A stretch of DNA of 64,000 bases from Methylobacillus glycogenes JCM 2850 (GCF_000617925.1 NZ_BAMT01000013.1:1-64000), one strand, 5' to 3'; numbered from the stretch's first letter, positions 1 to 8,630 are shown. Translations and numbers: made by a program. Notes: generated by a model from the sequence alone, not told the origin.

Positions 1-264
1 CTCCTGGTCACCGATCTCAATATGCCTGGTATGAATGGCTTTGATATGTTGAGGCACCTCAAGCGCGCCAAAGAGTTTGATGGCTTGAACATTATCGTGC
101 TGACCGCACTGAATGATGACTATATTAAGGACGTGGGCGGCTTGCCAGAAGGTGTGCAAGTATTCCACAAGCCTGTTGCACTCAGCAGGCTGGAGCCCGT
201 GATCGAAGCTCTGATTGCCAATACGGCCGAGAGTCATTATGCCCAGGTCAATTCGCCAGCTTAG
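1..264 (+). CDS. Response regulator receiver domain, C-terminal part (5' end outside window)
   Basis: The frame is open from the first base and ends at the TAG at 262-264. The visible 87 residues are the second half of a CheY-like receiver. VTDLNMPGMNGF carries the phospho-acceptor Asp at bases 13-15, a hydrophobic strand and Thr follow (IIVLTAL), and the conserved Lys is in VFHKPV. The protein stops soon after the last receiver helix, so no C-terminal output domain exists; anything N-terminal lies outside the window. Its end overlaps the start of the downstream histidine kinase, so the two are probably translationally coupled and form a two-component pair. The partner is inferred from position only. 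Confidence 0.85.
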   Translation, partial: LLVTDLNMPGMNGFDMLRHLKRAKEFDGLNIIVLTALNDDYIKDVGGLPEGVQVFHKPVALSRLEPVIEALIANTAESHYAQVNSPA

Positions 265-2158
265 ACCCGCGAGTCTTCCATCCAGCGCTGCGGTCGATAT
301 CCTGGATAGTTTTCCCTATCATCTGATTGTGGATGAGCAGCTCACTATCGTGGATTGTGGCAGCGCGCTACATCAACTAGATCCAGAGTTGCTGCCACAT
401 CGTAATATCGCCGAATGTTTTGATATTGCAGCACCCATTGAGGTTTTCTGCCTGACCACCTTGATGGCTGTCAATGATGAGCTGTGCCTGCTAAGACACA
501 AAGCTAGCGGCTTGATGATGGGGGGCAAGCTTGCCGCTCACAAGAAAAACCGCGCGGTTTTCTTACTGTTTCCCTGGGTGACAGATACTGCTGGCTTGGC
601 GAAGCTAGAAGCCGAGTCTGCTAAGGCGCAGCCTGAGATTAAAAGCGCAAAACATACCGTTGCCAGTATGCCTACTGCCAAAGGCAAATTTTCCGTACAG
701 AAAAAACAGTTATTCCAGGCGCATGCCTTGCTTTCCATGCGCGAGTCAGAATCCCGCACATTGACGCATATAGTCTCAATGTCTGATAACTCCGTGGTAA
801 TTGCCAATGCTATGGGTTATGTTGAATGGGTAAATGATGCCTATATGCAGCGCTCTGGCAACAAGGCTGAAGAAGTCATTGGACGCTATCTTGGGGATTT
901 ATTGGATGCGGATGAGGCCACTGTAGATAAAATCCGCAAACTTCTGGAAAACGGGCAGGGATATCAGGCTGAATTATTGCGCACCGCTAAAAATGGTAGT
1001 GAATATTGGGTCGATCTTGATATTGAGCCTTTGCTGGACTCTAACGGCAATATCTGTAATTACATAGCGATAGCACGCGATATCACCGAAAAAAAAGCGG
1101 CGCTGGAAGTCTCTGGTCGCTTGCATGGCATTATGAAAAGCACATTCGAGCTTAGCCCGGATGGTTTTGTAACATTTAACCAAAATGGCGTGCTGACCTC
1201 GGTTAATCCAGCTTTTCTCAAAATGACAGGGCTGGTACAAACGCAGCTGATTGATATCAAACAGGACGCCTTTGAGCGTTTGCTTTCTGGCCTGGGCGAC
1301 GATGATGAGGGCTTTGCAGGGCACCATCTGCAAGATGCAGTCATATTACGTCTCTCTCAACCCAAGCTAACCGTGATCAAGCGTTCTATACGCGAAGCGC
1401 ATGACGACGATAACCGTTTCGTTGGCACTATCCATTATTTCCGCGATATCACTCAGGAATCCGAACTGCATCGTATGAAAGGTGAGTTTCTTTCCATGGC
1501 TGCGCATGAATTGCGTACGCCTATGTCGAGCATCCATGGATTTACCGAGCTGCTGCTCAAGCGCGAGTTCAAGCCTGAGCAGCAGAAAGATATGCTGGCC
1601 ACTGTACATAGACAGTCCACACGCTTGACCAAGCTCATCAATGACCTATTGGATTTGGCCAAGATAGAAGCGCGTAAGGGCATGAGCTTTGACATCAAGC
1701 CTTATCGCCTGACCGATATCGTTGATACCGCGCTGAAAGAGTTTATGGTCAGTGGGGAAGGGCGTGCCATTGGCTTTAATTTTAATAATCATGCGCTTAA
1801 AGTATCTGCCGATTTCGACAAAATCATACAGGCGTTGATGAATGTTTTGTCCAACGCGCATAAGTACTCTGCGCCTGGAACTGAAATCCATCTTAGTATT
1901 CTCGAGCAAGAGAAGTATCAGCACTCCTTTGTCGGTTTGTCCGTGGTTGATCATGGCATAGGCATGACCAACGAACATCTCAGCCGTTTGTTTGAACGTT
2001 TTTACCGGGCTGATACCTCGGGCAATATTCCAGGTACTGGCCTAGGCTTATGCCTAGTGAAAGAGATTGTTGAAATTCATGGTGGCTGGGTTGATGTCTC
2101 ATCAGAGTTGGGCGAGGGGACTACGGTCACACTCTGGCTTAAAAAACTCAAGGATTGA
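239..2158 (+). CDS. Sensor histidine kinase: HNOBA-like domain, two PAS domains, HisKA, HATPase_c
   Basis: Hybrid-free sensor kinase of about 639 aa. Residues ~20-115 resemble the heme-NO-binding-associated (HNOBA) domain (SFPYHLIVDEQLTIVDCG near the start, FLLFPWVTD near its end). A short coiled segment follows, then PAS domains at ~171-282 (ending IARDITEKKAA) and ~295-404 (ending FRDIT). The dimerisation/phospho-acceptor helix has AAHELRTP with His423. The ATP domain has SNAHKYSAPG (N box), DHGIGM, LFERFYR and GTGLGLCLVKEI. No transmembrane segment is evident, so it is likely cytosolic. ATG 239 is chosen; a TTG at 215 in the same frame would add eight residues. Both overlap the response-regulator end. 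HNOBA domains usually work with an H-NOX heme protein, which is not visible here, so NO/O2-linked sensing is an inference. Confidence 0.85.
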   Translation: MPRSIRQLRPASLPSSAAVDILDSFPYHLIVDEQLTIVDCGSALHQLDPELLPHRNIAECFDIAAPIEVFCLTTLMAVNDELCLLRHKASGLMMGGKLAAHKKNRAVFLLFPWVTDTAGLAKLEAESAKAQPEIKSAKHTVASMPTAKGKFSVQKKQLFQAHALLSMRESESRTLTHIVSMSDNSVVIANAMGYVEWVNDAYMQRSGNKAEEVIGRYLGDLLDADEATVDKIRKLLENGQGYQAELLRTAKNGSEYWVDLDIEPLLDSNGNICNYIAIARDITEKKAALEVSGRLHGIMKSTFELSPDGFVTFNQNGVLTSVNPAFLKMTGLVQTQLIDIKQDAFERLLSGLGDDDEGFAGHHLQDAVILRLSQPKLTVIKRSIREAHDDDNRFVGTIHYFRDITQESELHRMKGEFLSMAAHELRTPMSSIHGFTELLLKREFKPEQQKDMLATVHRQSTRLTKLINDLLDLAKIEARKGMSFDIKPYRLTDIVDTALKEFMVSGEGRAIGFNFNNHALKVSADFDKIIQALMNVLSNAHKYSAPGTEIHLSILEQEKYQHSFVGLSVVDHGIGMTNEHLSRLFERFYRADTSGNIPGTGLGLCLVKEIVEIHGGWVDVSSELGEGTTVTLWLKKLKD

Positions 2159-2579
2159 TTCAAACTAATGGCTCAAGCCTAGCGCAATGCTAGCGCTTGA
2201 GGAATTAATCTCACTTTGCTGTCTTAACCCTGTTGTAAATTTCCCACCTGCATTCAAATATTCACCCAGATTTAACGCTCATTAGCTGATCAGTGCCTAA
2301 CGGCCTTGCAGGCCGCTCCCGGGGCATTTTTTAAAAAAATGTTTTAATTTCTTACAGTTGCGCTAAAAAATAGTTATGAAAAAGTGCACAAATAAATTGA
2401 CACTTATTGCAAAAGTGATAAATATGATAACTGTGTGAGCGGAATTCCGTTCACTGGAGACAACAAACGATCACTGAGCATGGATTGCACCGCGCAAGCA
2501 AAGCCAGCAATCAATGATTCGTCTGTAGTTACATGAGGTAAGGAAAACTTGCCCGGGTTCCAAATTTGAGGGGAATGCC
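2159..2579. other. Intergenic region with a weak hairpin and a near-perfect palindrome; no gene seen
   Basis: This 420-bp AT-rich stretch lies between the kinase and the lipoprotein gene. A hairpin at 2172-2200 (CTCAAGC..., ...GCGCTTGAG) follows the kinase stop but has no strong T-run, so it is at best a weak terminator. The stretch at 2330-2430 is very A/T rich, as expected for a promoter region. A 20-bp palindrome is listed separately. I see no convincing ORF. Confidence 0.5.
2435..2454. promoter_or_regulatory. 20-bp near-perfect palindrome, candidate operator upstream of lipoprotein gene
   Basis: GTGAGCGGAATTCCGTTCAC is self-complementary at 9 of 10 base-pair positions, with a single G-T mismatch. 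It lies about 125 bp upstream of the ATG at 2580 and just after an A/T-rich stretch. Such dyads typically bind a dimeric regulator. The regulator is not identified and the role is inferred from symmetry and position only. Confidence 0.4.
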
Positions 2580-4289
2580 ATGTCTACTTTATCGAATCGG
2601 AAATTAAGTCGGGCCGTCAGTCTGGCGGTCATGTGTTCATCAGTTATATTGGTTGGATGTAACGACGGTGATAATGGGAATGTTCGCCCTAGTGCTGCCA
2701 ATGCGAATAACCCTCCAAATCCTGTCATACGGACTTTGAGTGGAGGTCCCAGTGCGCTAAATAGCACAATCAATACGGTCAATGGGTTGACTAATGGGGT
2801 TTTGACACCCGTTACCTCGGCTTTAAATCCCGTGATTACGCCTTTGGGGGTTGCAATTGATCCGCTGTTGAATCCAGTATTATCTGGACTGCAGCCTATC
2901 GTGTCTCCTTTAGTTTCGACGATCAGCCCGGTTACCGCAACTCTGGCACCTATTACTGACAGTCTATTGCCCCTGACTAATGTCTTGGGTAATACATTGG
3001 CTCCTACCGCCTTGGCTTTGGCCCCTACATCACAAGCACTTTCCAGCGCTGTGTCACCTTTGGCCAGTGCTATCGGCCCGGTGGCCGAGGGTGCCCATGA
3101 TGCGGTGCGACCTCTTACTAATTCGGTGGGGAATGCAGTTACCCCTGTATTGCAGGGTGCGGACACAGTCATAGCTCCAGTGACTGAAACCTTGACGCCA
3201 GTAATCAATGCTACAGGCGAGGTATTACAGCCAGCACTGAGTCCGGTTGCAGGTCTACTTGGGGCTACCACTGAGGCATTGGATGTACAGGCCATAGGGC
3301 CATTGAGCAATATTGTTGGCCCTGTGGTTGGTGCCGCCAGTGATGTGGTCAATGGAACGCTCTATACTGCATCCGGCCTGACCGGTGTTGTTGCAGCGAT
3401 TACAGAGCCAGTTTTCCAAGTCAGCGGTGGCATTATCGGTGGCTTGAATGGCAGCACATTCCCGATTGCTGGCGTAGTCGACAATATTGCGGTGCCTTTA
3501 ACTACCCCAATTGGTGCTGCTTTGGCCCAAATAGGTGGGCAGCTTGGTACAAATAATCAGTCTTTGACTCAAGCCGTACTAGCTGGCATTTCCGGTGGAA
3601 CAAGCAATACCTTGTTGGATCCGGTAATTGGCAGCAATGGTCTTGTGCCACTAACCACTGCGGGCGGTAACCAAACTCTGGCTGATCCGTTAGTAGGTAA
3701 AAATGGTGTGCTGCCATTAACCAGCGGCGAGGCCAGAAATGGGCAGCCCGCTTTGCTTGATCCAGTCATCGGTGAGAGTGGGGTTGTTGCCTTGACCAGT
3801 GCGGAAGGTAATGTAACTCCATTAGATCCTTTGGTCGGTCAGCGCGGGCTGGTGCCCCTCACCAGCAATGTGGCTGGAACTGGGGCTCCAGTGCTGAACT
3901 TGAATACTGCACAACTGGCTGGTCTGGGTAACAATGTGCTAGTACCTGTGACTGAGGCACTGAGAAACGGCAATCCTCAAGCTGCATTGTTGCCAGCCAA
4001 TATCCTGGCACCTAACGGCTTCCTGGCTCCTGGATTGACTCCCGTGGTTAATGTGGTGACAGGGCTTACCTCTGCTTTGCCCAATAATCCAGCGAATAAC
4101 GTGCCACAAACCGGCAATCCGCTAGCACCGATATTGGCCTTGCCGCAAAACCTGCTTCAACCACCAACACTGACACCTGTTGCAGTGACAGGGGCAGGAG
4201 GAGTTGCAGTAGGTGCTAATAGCAATACTGGAGGGACTAATGTGGGTGTTGGTTTGGGTGGTGCCCTTGGTGCAATCCTAGGACGTTAG
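2580..4289 (+). CDS. Repeat-rich putative lipoprotein (Pro/Val/Leu repeats)
   Basis: 569-aa protein of unknown function. The N-terminus has a hydrophobic segment ending in a lipobox-like VILVGC, so it is probably lipid-anchored at Cys27-28. Residues ~50-230 are built from short degenerate Pro-rich repeats of the type PVTxxLxPxxxPL. Residues ~345-440 contain four clearer tandem units around the core DPVIGxNGLVPLTS. The C-terminus is Gly/Ala/Val/Asn rich and ends GALGAILGR. No catalytic domain, N-terminal TPS secretion domain or classical Gly-X-Y collagen pattern is seen. Upstream is GAGGGGAATGCC, a good ribosome site. It is followed by a terminator and then by an FhaC/ShlB-type pore gene, suggesting an envelope or surface role. 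Function is unknown. Confidence 0.75.
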   Translation: MSTLSNRKLSRAVSLAVMCSSVILVGCNDGDNGNVRPSAANANNPPNPVIRTLSGGPSALNSTINTVNGLTNGVLTPVTSALNPVITPLGVAIDPLLNPVLSGLQPIVSPLVSTISPVTATLAPITDSLLPLTNVLGNTLAPTALALAPTSQALSSAVSPLASAIGPVAEGAHDAVRPLTNSVGNAVTPVLQGADTVIAPVTETLTPVINATGEVLQPALSPVAGLLGATTEALDVQAIGPLSNIVGPVVGAASDVVNGTLYTASGLTGVVAAITEPVFQVSGGIIGGLNGSTFPIAGVVDNIAVPLTTPIGAALAQIGGQLGTNNQSLTQAVLAGISGGTSNTLLDPVIGSNGLVPLTTAGGNQTLADPLVGKNGVLPLTSGEARNGQPALLDPVIGESGVVALTSAEGNVTPLDPLVGQRGLVPLTSNVAGTGAPVLNLNTAQLAGLGNNVLVPVTEALRNGNPQAALLPANILAPNGFLAPGLTPVVNVVTGLTSALPNNPANNVPQTGNPLAPILALPQNLLQPPTLTPVAVTGAGGVAVGANSNTGGTNVGVGLGGALGAILGR

Positions 4290-4309
4290 CCAAAATCAAG
4301 CGCTGAAAC

Positions 4310-4348
4310 AAAAAATCCCGGTGACAAATGTGGTCCCGGGATTTTTTT
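4310..4348 (+). terminator. Rho-independent terminator after the repeat lipoprotein gene
   Basis: The stem AAAATCCCGG (4312-4321) pairs with CCGGGATTTT (4336-4345) and continues into a run of seven T. It lies 20 bases after the lipoprotein stop and just ahead of the secretion-pore gene, so readthrough probably sets how much pore is made. Confidence 0.8.
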
Positions 4349-4368
4349 CACAGGAGCAGTGTGCTGGA

Positions 4369-6075
4369 ATGATAAACAAAAAAAAGAACAACCCTTTACA
4401 GCAAGTTTGTACAAAGCTGTTGATTCTGAGCATAAGTCTGGTGCATCCCAATATAGAGGCTGTGGAAAACCCGGTAGATACTCTACCTAAAGCGGATGTG
4501 CCTAAAACGCGACCAAATGCCAAGGTGGAAGTGGAGCAGCAAAGCGGGATTTCTGCAGAAATGCAGAAGGTGCTGGACACGGAAGTGCAGCCTAGCAGTT
4601 TTGGTATCTATGGTGTCAAAGCGGTGCCATTTGAGGAAGTCAGTGCCATTTTTGCGCCTTATGCCAATAAAAAAGTAACCATTGCCCGCATTATCGAACT
4701 CTCACGTGAAGTGACGCAGTACTACCAGAGTCGAGGGCTGGCTTTATCCTTTTGCTATATCCCCACGCAAAACTTCAACGACCCCATCATTAAAGTGATT
4801 GTCATCGAAGGGCATGTTAACTCCGTGAAATTTGAGGGGAATCCCGGAGCGACTGAGGCAAAATTACGCGAAATTGTGGCGCCCATCTTGGCGGAAAAAC
4901 CGCTCACGCGCGCTACCATGGAGCGTTATTCCACCATGCTGGGCTTGCTGCCTGGCCTGAAAATTCAAGCATCTCTGCCTTTGCCACAACAGTTGGATGG
5001 CGCGAGCGAGTTATTGCTCAAGGTAGAGCGCAAGAGCATCGATGGCGTAGGGCGGATAGAAAGCCTGCAGCCTTTTAGTCGAGGCATCATTACCCTCAAG
5101 GCCAATGGCAATACACGCTTGGCAGAAGAAGTCACGGTTTCCACATTGATTTCAGGTGAAAACGAGCGCTACTTTGCCGCGAGTTATGCTCAGCCACTGG
5201 GGCGGGAGGGATTGGTCGTCCGGGTAGATGCCTCAGACTATGATGGCAAACCCACGGCAGACCTGGAGCCGGGGCTGGGCCGCCATGTCACTTCACAGCG
5301 TGCCAATGTCGCCTTGAGTTATCCTCTGGTGTTACGTCAGGATAGAAGCCTGTTGGCAACGGCATCTTTCACCGCCACCAAGTTTGAGGATCAGATACGC
5401 AGCAAAGCCAGTGGCCGGGCGCTGACTAGCAATACCGAAGTCAGAGCGGTCTCAGTTGGTGGCATTTACAGTGACTCAACGCCTACACGCGCCAGGCGTC
5501 TGCAATTGACCATGAGCCGAGGACTCGATGCACTAGGTGCCAAAAATGACGCTACAACCAATTTCGGCGCACTAGTGCAGCCTGCTGCAGTGGATCTTAA
5601 TTTTTCCAAATTCGTGCTGAATTATGTACAGCGTAATTATTTTCCCAATCACTGGGGCAGCTCTATATCCACCACACTGCAATATTCTGATGATGATTTA
5701 CCTATTACCGAGAAAGTGCTATTTGGGGGCTATCAGCATGGTCGTGCCTATCGGCCAGGGCAACTGGTAGGTGACTCGGGTTGGGGGATTGGTTTGGAGC
5801 TGAATCGCACCATACCTTTCAGTTATCAATTGCCTTACTACCAAGTGGCCGCGATACAACCGTATTTTCTGTTTGAAGCCGCTCGCGCATATCAACATAC
5901 GCAAGCTCAGGAATTCGAACACCTAAGATCCATCACGCTGGGTATACGCCTGATCAGCAATCAACCCGATCGTACCAATCTGGATTTCTCGCTATCCAAA
6001 GCGGTCGCCGCTGGCGGGCGCAATAATGTCTTCAAGGATCTGGCATTTGGCTTCAACTTTGGCATACCGTTCTAG
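4369..6075 (+). CDS. ShlB/FhaC/HecB-family two-partner secretion outer-membrane transporter
   Basis: Omp85-superfamily TpsB pore of 568 aa. A short signal-like N-terminus (MINKKKN..., then hydrophobic LLILSISLV) is followed by a POTRA_2 domain at residues ~74-154 (FEEVSAIF, SRGLALSFCYIPTQ, VIVIEGHV). A beta-barrel to the C-terminal Phe follows. The loop GRAYRPGQLVGDSG near residue 457 matches the VRGY/F-type signature of the family. ATG 4369 is preferred because AGGAG lies 12 bases upstream; the same frame extends to a GTG at 4321, but that lies inside the terminator hairpin. No classical large TpsA exoprotein is next to it. The adjacent repeat lipoprotein is the only candidate partner. Confidence 0.85.
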   Translation: MINKKKNNPLQQVCTKLLILSISLVHPNIEAVENPVDTLPKADVPKTRPNAKVEVEQQSGISAEMQKVLDTEVQPSSFGIYGVKAVPFEEVSAIFAPYANKKVTIARIIELSREVTQYYQSRGLALSFCYIPTQNFNDPIIKVIVIEGHVNSVKFEGNPGATEAKLREIVAPILAEKPLTRATMERYSTMLGLLPGLKIQASLPLPQQLDGASELLLKVERKSIDGVGRIESLQPFSRGIITLKANGNTRLAEEVTVSTLISGENERYFAASYAQPLGREGLVVRVDASDYDGKPTADLEPGLGRHVTSQRANVALSYPLVLRQDRSLLATASFTATKFEDQIRSKASGRALTSNTEVRAVSVGGIYSDSTPTRARRLQLTMSRGLDALGAKNDATTNFGALVQPAAVDLNFSKFVLNYVQRNYFPNHWGSSISTTLQYSDDDLPITEKVLFGGYQHGRAYRPGQLVGDSGWGIGLELNRTIPFSYQLPYYQVAAIQPYFLFEAARAYQHTQAQEFEHLRSITLGIRLISNQPDRTNLDFSLSKAVAAGGRNNVFKDLAFGFNFGIPF

Positions 6076-6114
6076 CCTGCTTGCTCAGCGGCGTTGATAA
6101 CTGCGAGGACAAAT

Positions 6115-6142
6115 AACAAAAGCACCCTAAGGTGCTTTTGTT
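6115..6142. terminator. Bidirectional terminator between the TpsB gene and gdhA
   Basis: The stem AACAAAAGCACC (6115-6126), loop CTAA and GGTGCTTTTGTT (6131-6142) form a perfect 12-bp hairpin with A and T tracts on either side. It can stop transcription from both converging genes. Confidence 0.8.
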
Positions 6143-6167
6143 GGAGAGGCTGGGATCAAGGGGGAGT

Positions 6168-7511
6168 TTAAATCACACCTTGTGCCAGCATTGCATCAGC
6201 CACCTTGACGAATCCCGCGATATTCGCGCCGTCAACATAATTCACTGTGCCATCTGCGCGAGTGCCATAACGTGTGCAAGCATCATGAATCCCCTTCATG
6301 ATGTCAAATAGGCGTGCATCGACTTCTTCCCTGGTCCAAGAAATACGCATGGCGTTCTGGCTCATTTCCAGGCCAGATGTGGCCACGCCGCCAGCATTGG
6401 TCGCCTTGCCTGGCGCATACAGCGTGCGCTGGTGGTCAAACAATTTCATGGCTTCTGCGGTACAAGGCATGTTGGCACCTTCAGCGACGCAGATCACGCC
6501 ATTGGCAATCAGCGTGCGTGCATCTGCTTCGTCCAGCTCATTCTGGGTAGCGCAAGGTAGCGCCACATCTGCTTTAACGCTCCAGGGCTTGGCACCTGCC
6601 ACAAACTTAACGCCTGCGCGGGCTGCATAATCACTGACGCGACCATATTCATGGTTCTTGATCTGCATCAATAACTGCAATTTTTCTGTGGTGAAGCCAT
6701 CTTCATCAATCACAGTGCCGCTGGAGTCAGAGGCGGTGATGACTTTTGCACCCAAGGCCATGGCTTTTTCTATGGCATATTGCGCTACATTGCCCGAGCC
6801 TGAAACCGCAACGCGCAAGCCTGCAATTGTCTTGCCAGCGTGGCGCAACATTTCTTCGGCGAAATAGACAGTGCCGTAACCTGTTGCTTCAGGCCGGATC
6901 AAGGAGCCACCGTAGGAAAGACCCTTGCCGGTCAAAACACAGTCGGCACGGTTGGTGAGTTTCTTGATCATGCCAGTCATATAACCAATTTCGCGCGCAC
7001 CAACCCCAATGTCGCCCGCAGGTACATCGGTGTCAGAGCCTACATGGCGGAACAACTCACTGACAAATGCCTGGCAAAAACGCATGATTTCGCCATTGCT
7101 CTTGCCCTTAGGGTCAAAATCGGAGCCGCCTTTACCGCCACCCATGGGCAGCGTGGTCAATGCATTCTTGAAAGTCTGCTCAAAAGCCAGAAACTTGAGA
7201 ATCGACAAATTGACAGAAGGGTGGAAGCGCAAACCGCCTTTGTATGGGCCGATGGCACTATTGTGTTGAATGCGGTAGCCGCGGTTAACCTGAACTTCGC
7301 CTTTATCGTCGACCCAGGAAACGCGGAACAGAATGGCTCTTTCTGGCTCAATCAGTCTATCCAGTACCCCATGCTCGGCATAACGGGGGTGGTCGCTGAT
7401 GAAGGGCCACAAGCTCTCAACCACTTCAGTGACTGCTTGCAGATATTCGATTTGACCGGGATTTTGCTTGGCGACGACGGCAATAAATTCATGCGCCGAT
7501 TGATACTTCAT
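6168..7511 (-). CDS. gdhA: NADP-type glutamate dehydrogenase
   Basis: 447 aa, the normal length of the hexameric bacterial (class I small) enzyme that aminates 2-oxoglutarate with ammonium. The N-terminal substrate domain has the Gly-rich PMGGGKGGSDFDPKG motif with the catalytic Lys, and GGLRFHPSVN. The Rossmann domain has GSGNVAQYA. The protein is intact. It is a single gene, convergent with the TpsB gene and followed by a shared terminator. In methylotrophs it would be a main ammonium-assimilation route. An inverted repeat, TGCACCA...TGGTGCA, lies 60-95 bp upstream of the start and may be regulatory. Cofactor type is inferred from overall similarity. Confidence 0.95.
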   Translation of the reverse strand: MKYQSAHEFIAVVAKQNPGQIEYLQAVTEVVESLWPFISDHPRYAEHGVLDRLIEPERAILFRVSWVDDKGEVQVNRGYRIQHNSAIGPYKGGLRFHPSVNLSILKFLAFEQTFKNALTTLPMGGGKGGSDFDPKGKSNGEIMRFCQAFVSELFRHVGSDTDVPAGDIGVGAREIGYMTGMIKKLTNRADCVLTGKGLSYGGSLIRPEATGYGTVYFAEEMLRHAGKTIAGLRVAVSGSGNVAQYAIEKAMALGAKVITASDSSGTVIDEDGFTTEKLQLLMQIKNHEYGRVSDYAARAGVKFVAGAKPWSVKADVALPCATQNELDEADARTLIANGVICVAEGANMPCTAEAMKLFDHQRTLYAPGKATNAGGVATSGLEMSQNAMRISWTREEVDARLFDIMKGIHDACTRYGTRADGTVNYVDGANIAGFVKVADAMLAQGVI

Positions 7512-7570
7512 TGAAAAACTCCTCTAGGTTTGCTCCAAAACAGTGCATTTTCTCTTATTGCGATGGATTG

Positions 7571-7606
7571 TGCACCAAAATAATTCATTCGCTCAATTGT
7601 GGTGCA
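7571..7606. promoter_or_regulatory. Inverted repeat TGCACCA-N22-TGGTGCA upstream of gdhA
   Basis: Two perfectly complementary 7-bp arms (7571-7577 and 7600-7606) flank an AT-rich 22-bp centre, 60-95 bp upstream of the gdhA start on the minus strand. Each arm looks like an NtrC half-site (TGCACCA), but known NtrC sites have a much shorter spacer. The assignment is therefore speculative; nitrogen control of gdhA would make sense. Confidence 0.35.
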
Positions 7607-7611
7607 TTTGG

Positions 7612-8543
7612 CGAATGCTAGAGAAGCGTCAATAGCGGTTCCTGCACAGTATGCAAGCGGATATAAGGCCATGCAGCATTAGCTTCAGATATCACTATCA
7701 TCTTCCAAGCTAGGGTGTGTGAGGGCGCTGATCCTGAAGTGTTAGCCCCTTAGTGCGGTAATTGTTCAAGTAGCTTGGGTGAAATGGTTTAGATAAATAA
7801 GTGCAAAGCCCGGTTTTTTGCAACTTGTCACTAGTCTCTGTGTCTATCAACATATAGGTGACTTGTATTTATTATTACAGTACTTCCCTAGCTGTAATCC
7901 CATCCCCCCCGGAGATATCCATGAGTTATGGTTGAGGCTGTTTTCGCCTCAAGGCCGGAGAGCGAGGTGTGTGATGAAAAATTCTGGGATATGGCTGGAT
8001 TTGTTGGTGTTGTTGATTATATTGAGTTTCTGTATATGGCTGGCCTATACCCTTTGGTTTGCATAGGTTGTAGTAACTCTCAATATTTGGCTGTAATCCT
8101 GCTTTGGTGGGACTGAACACTATTTGTTGAAATAATCGCGTTTCAAATTCCTGTTGTCCTGCTAAACAGTTCTCTCCTTTTTCCCCTGCATCCATCAGCA
8201 GCCTTTTGATTAAAACTCTACTGGGCTTGAAATGAGCTTAATTGATATTTGGGAAGGTCAGGGGCTTTCCTGCTACTATGTCCGCTTCGCGACCAAGGGT
8301 GCATCCTGGCATTAGCTGGTATGGAGTAGCGAAACAGTTGTTTCCGCCCAAGGTCATGCATGATGGCTCTTGCTATAAGGGCCACATAAGGTAGAACGTC
8401 AATCGGTACATCCGGTGTTACATGCGACAACTGTTGCTTATGTCATGCGCAAGCATGAAAATTGTGGAGGGTGCTTTGGATACAAAAAAACCAGCATTCT
8501 CGGGACTAAGCCTTCAAATCACTGGTTATTTGTATTGTTGGGA
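7612..8543. other. Long intergenic region, no confident gene apart from one candidate small ORF
   Basis: Between the gdhA control region and tRNA-Leu there are about 930 bp without a conserved protein gene. I see a candidate 30-aa ORF (7974-8066, listed separately). A small hairpin, GAGGCTGTTTTCGCCTC, lies around 7934-7950. A well-formed GGAGATATCC site before an ATG at 7921 opens only four codons. The 8200-8500 stretch could hide a small RNA, but I cannot support one from reading. Confidence 0.4.
7974..8066 (+). CDS. Candidate 30-aa single-span membrane peptide
   Basis: The ATG at 7974 follows GAGGTGTGTG, giving a usable ribosome site. The product starts MKNSGIWLDLLVLLI and is a single hydrophobic helix with aromatic ends (YTLWFA), ending at TAG 8064-8066. 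It has the look of small bacterial membrane peptides such as KdpF or YbgT-type subunits, but no partner operon follows. A chance ORF is a real possibility in this AT-rich region. Confidence 0.3.
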   Translation: MKNSGIWLDLLVLLIILSFCIWLAYTLWFA

Positions 8544-8630
8544 TGGTGCCCAGAAGAGGACTCGAACCTCCACAGTGTTGCCACCACTAGGACCTGAACC
8601 TAGCGCGTCTACCAATTCCGCCATCTGGGC
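8544..8630 (-). tRNA. tRNA-Leu, anticodon CAG
   Basis: The minus strand reads GCCCAGATGGCGGAATTGG at the 5' end and closes with a matching acceptor arm and an encoded CCA (TGG at 8544-8546 on the plus strand). The D-loop has GGTAGACGC, the anticodon stem-loop CTAGG-TTCAGGT-CCTAG gives anticodon CAG, and a long variable arm (class II) is followed by GGTTCGAGTCC in the T arm. Its 87 bases fit tRNA-Leu. It is divergent from rnr, whose start lies 44 bp away. Confidence 0.95.

Noticed and set aside
2471..3352. 293-aa minus-strand open frame over the lipoprotein gene
   Set aside because: The repetitive composition is the mirror of the plus-strand repeats; the plus strand has a signal peptide, lipobox and ribosome site.
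2580..4289. Collagen-like protein
   Set aside because: There is no sustained Gly-X-Y pattern; the repeats are Pro/Val/Leu based.
4321..4368. GTG 4321 as the start of the secretion-pore gene
   Set aside because: It lies inside a terminator stem; ATG 4369 has a proper ribosome site and a signal-like start.
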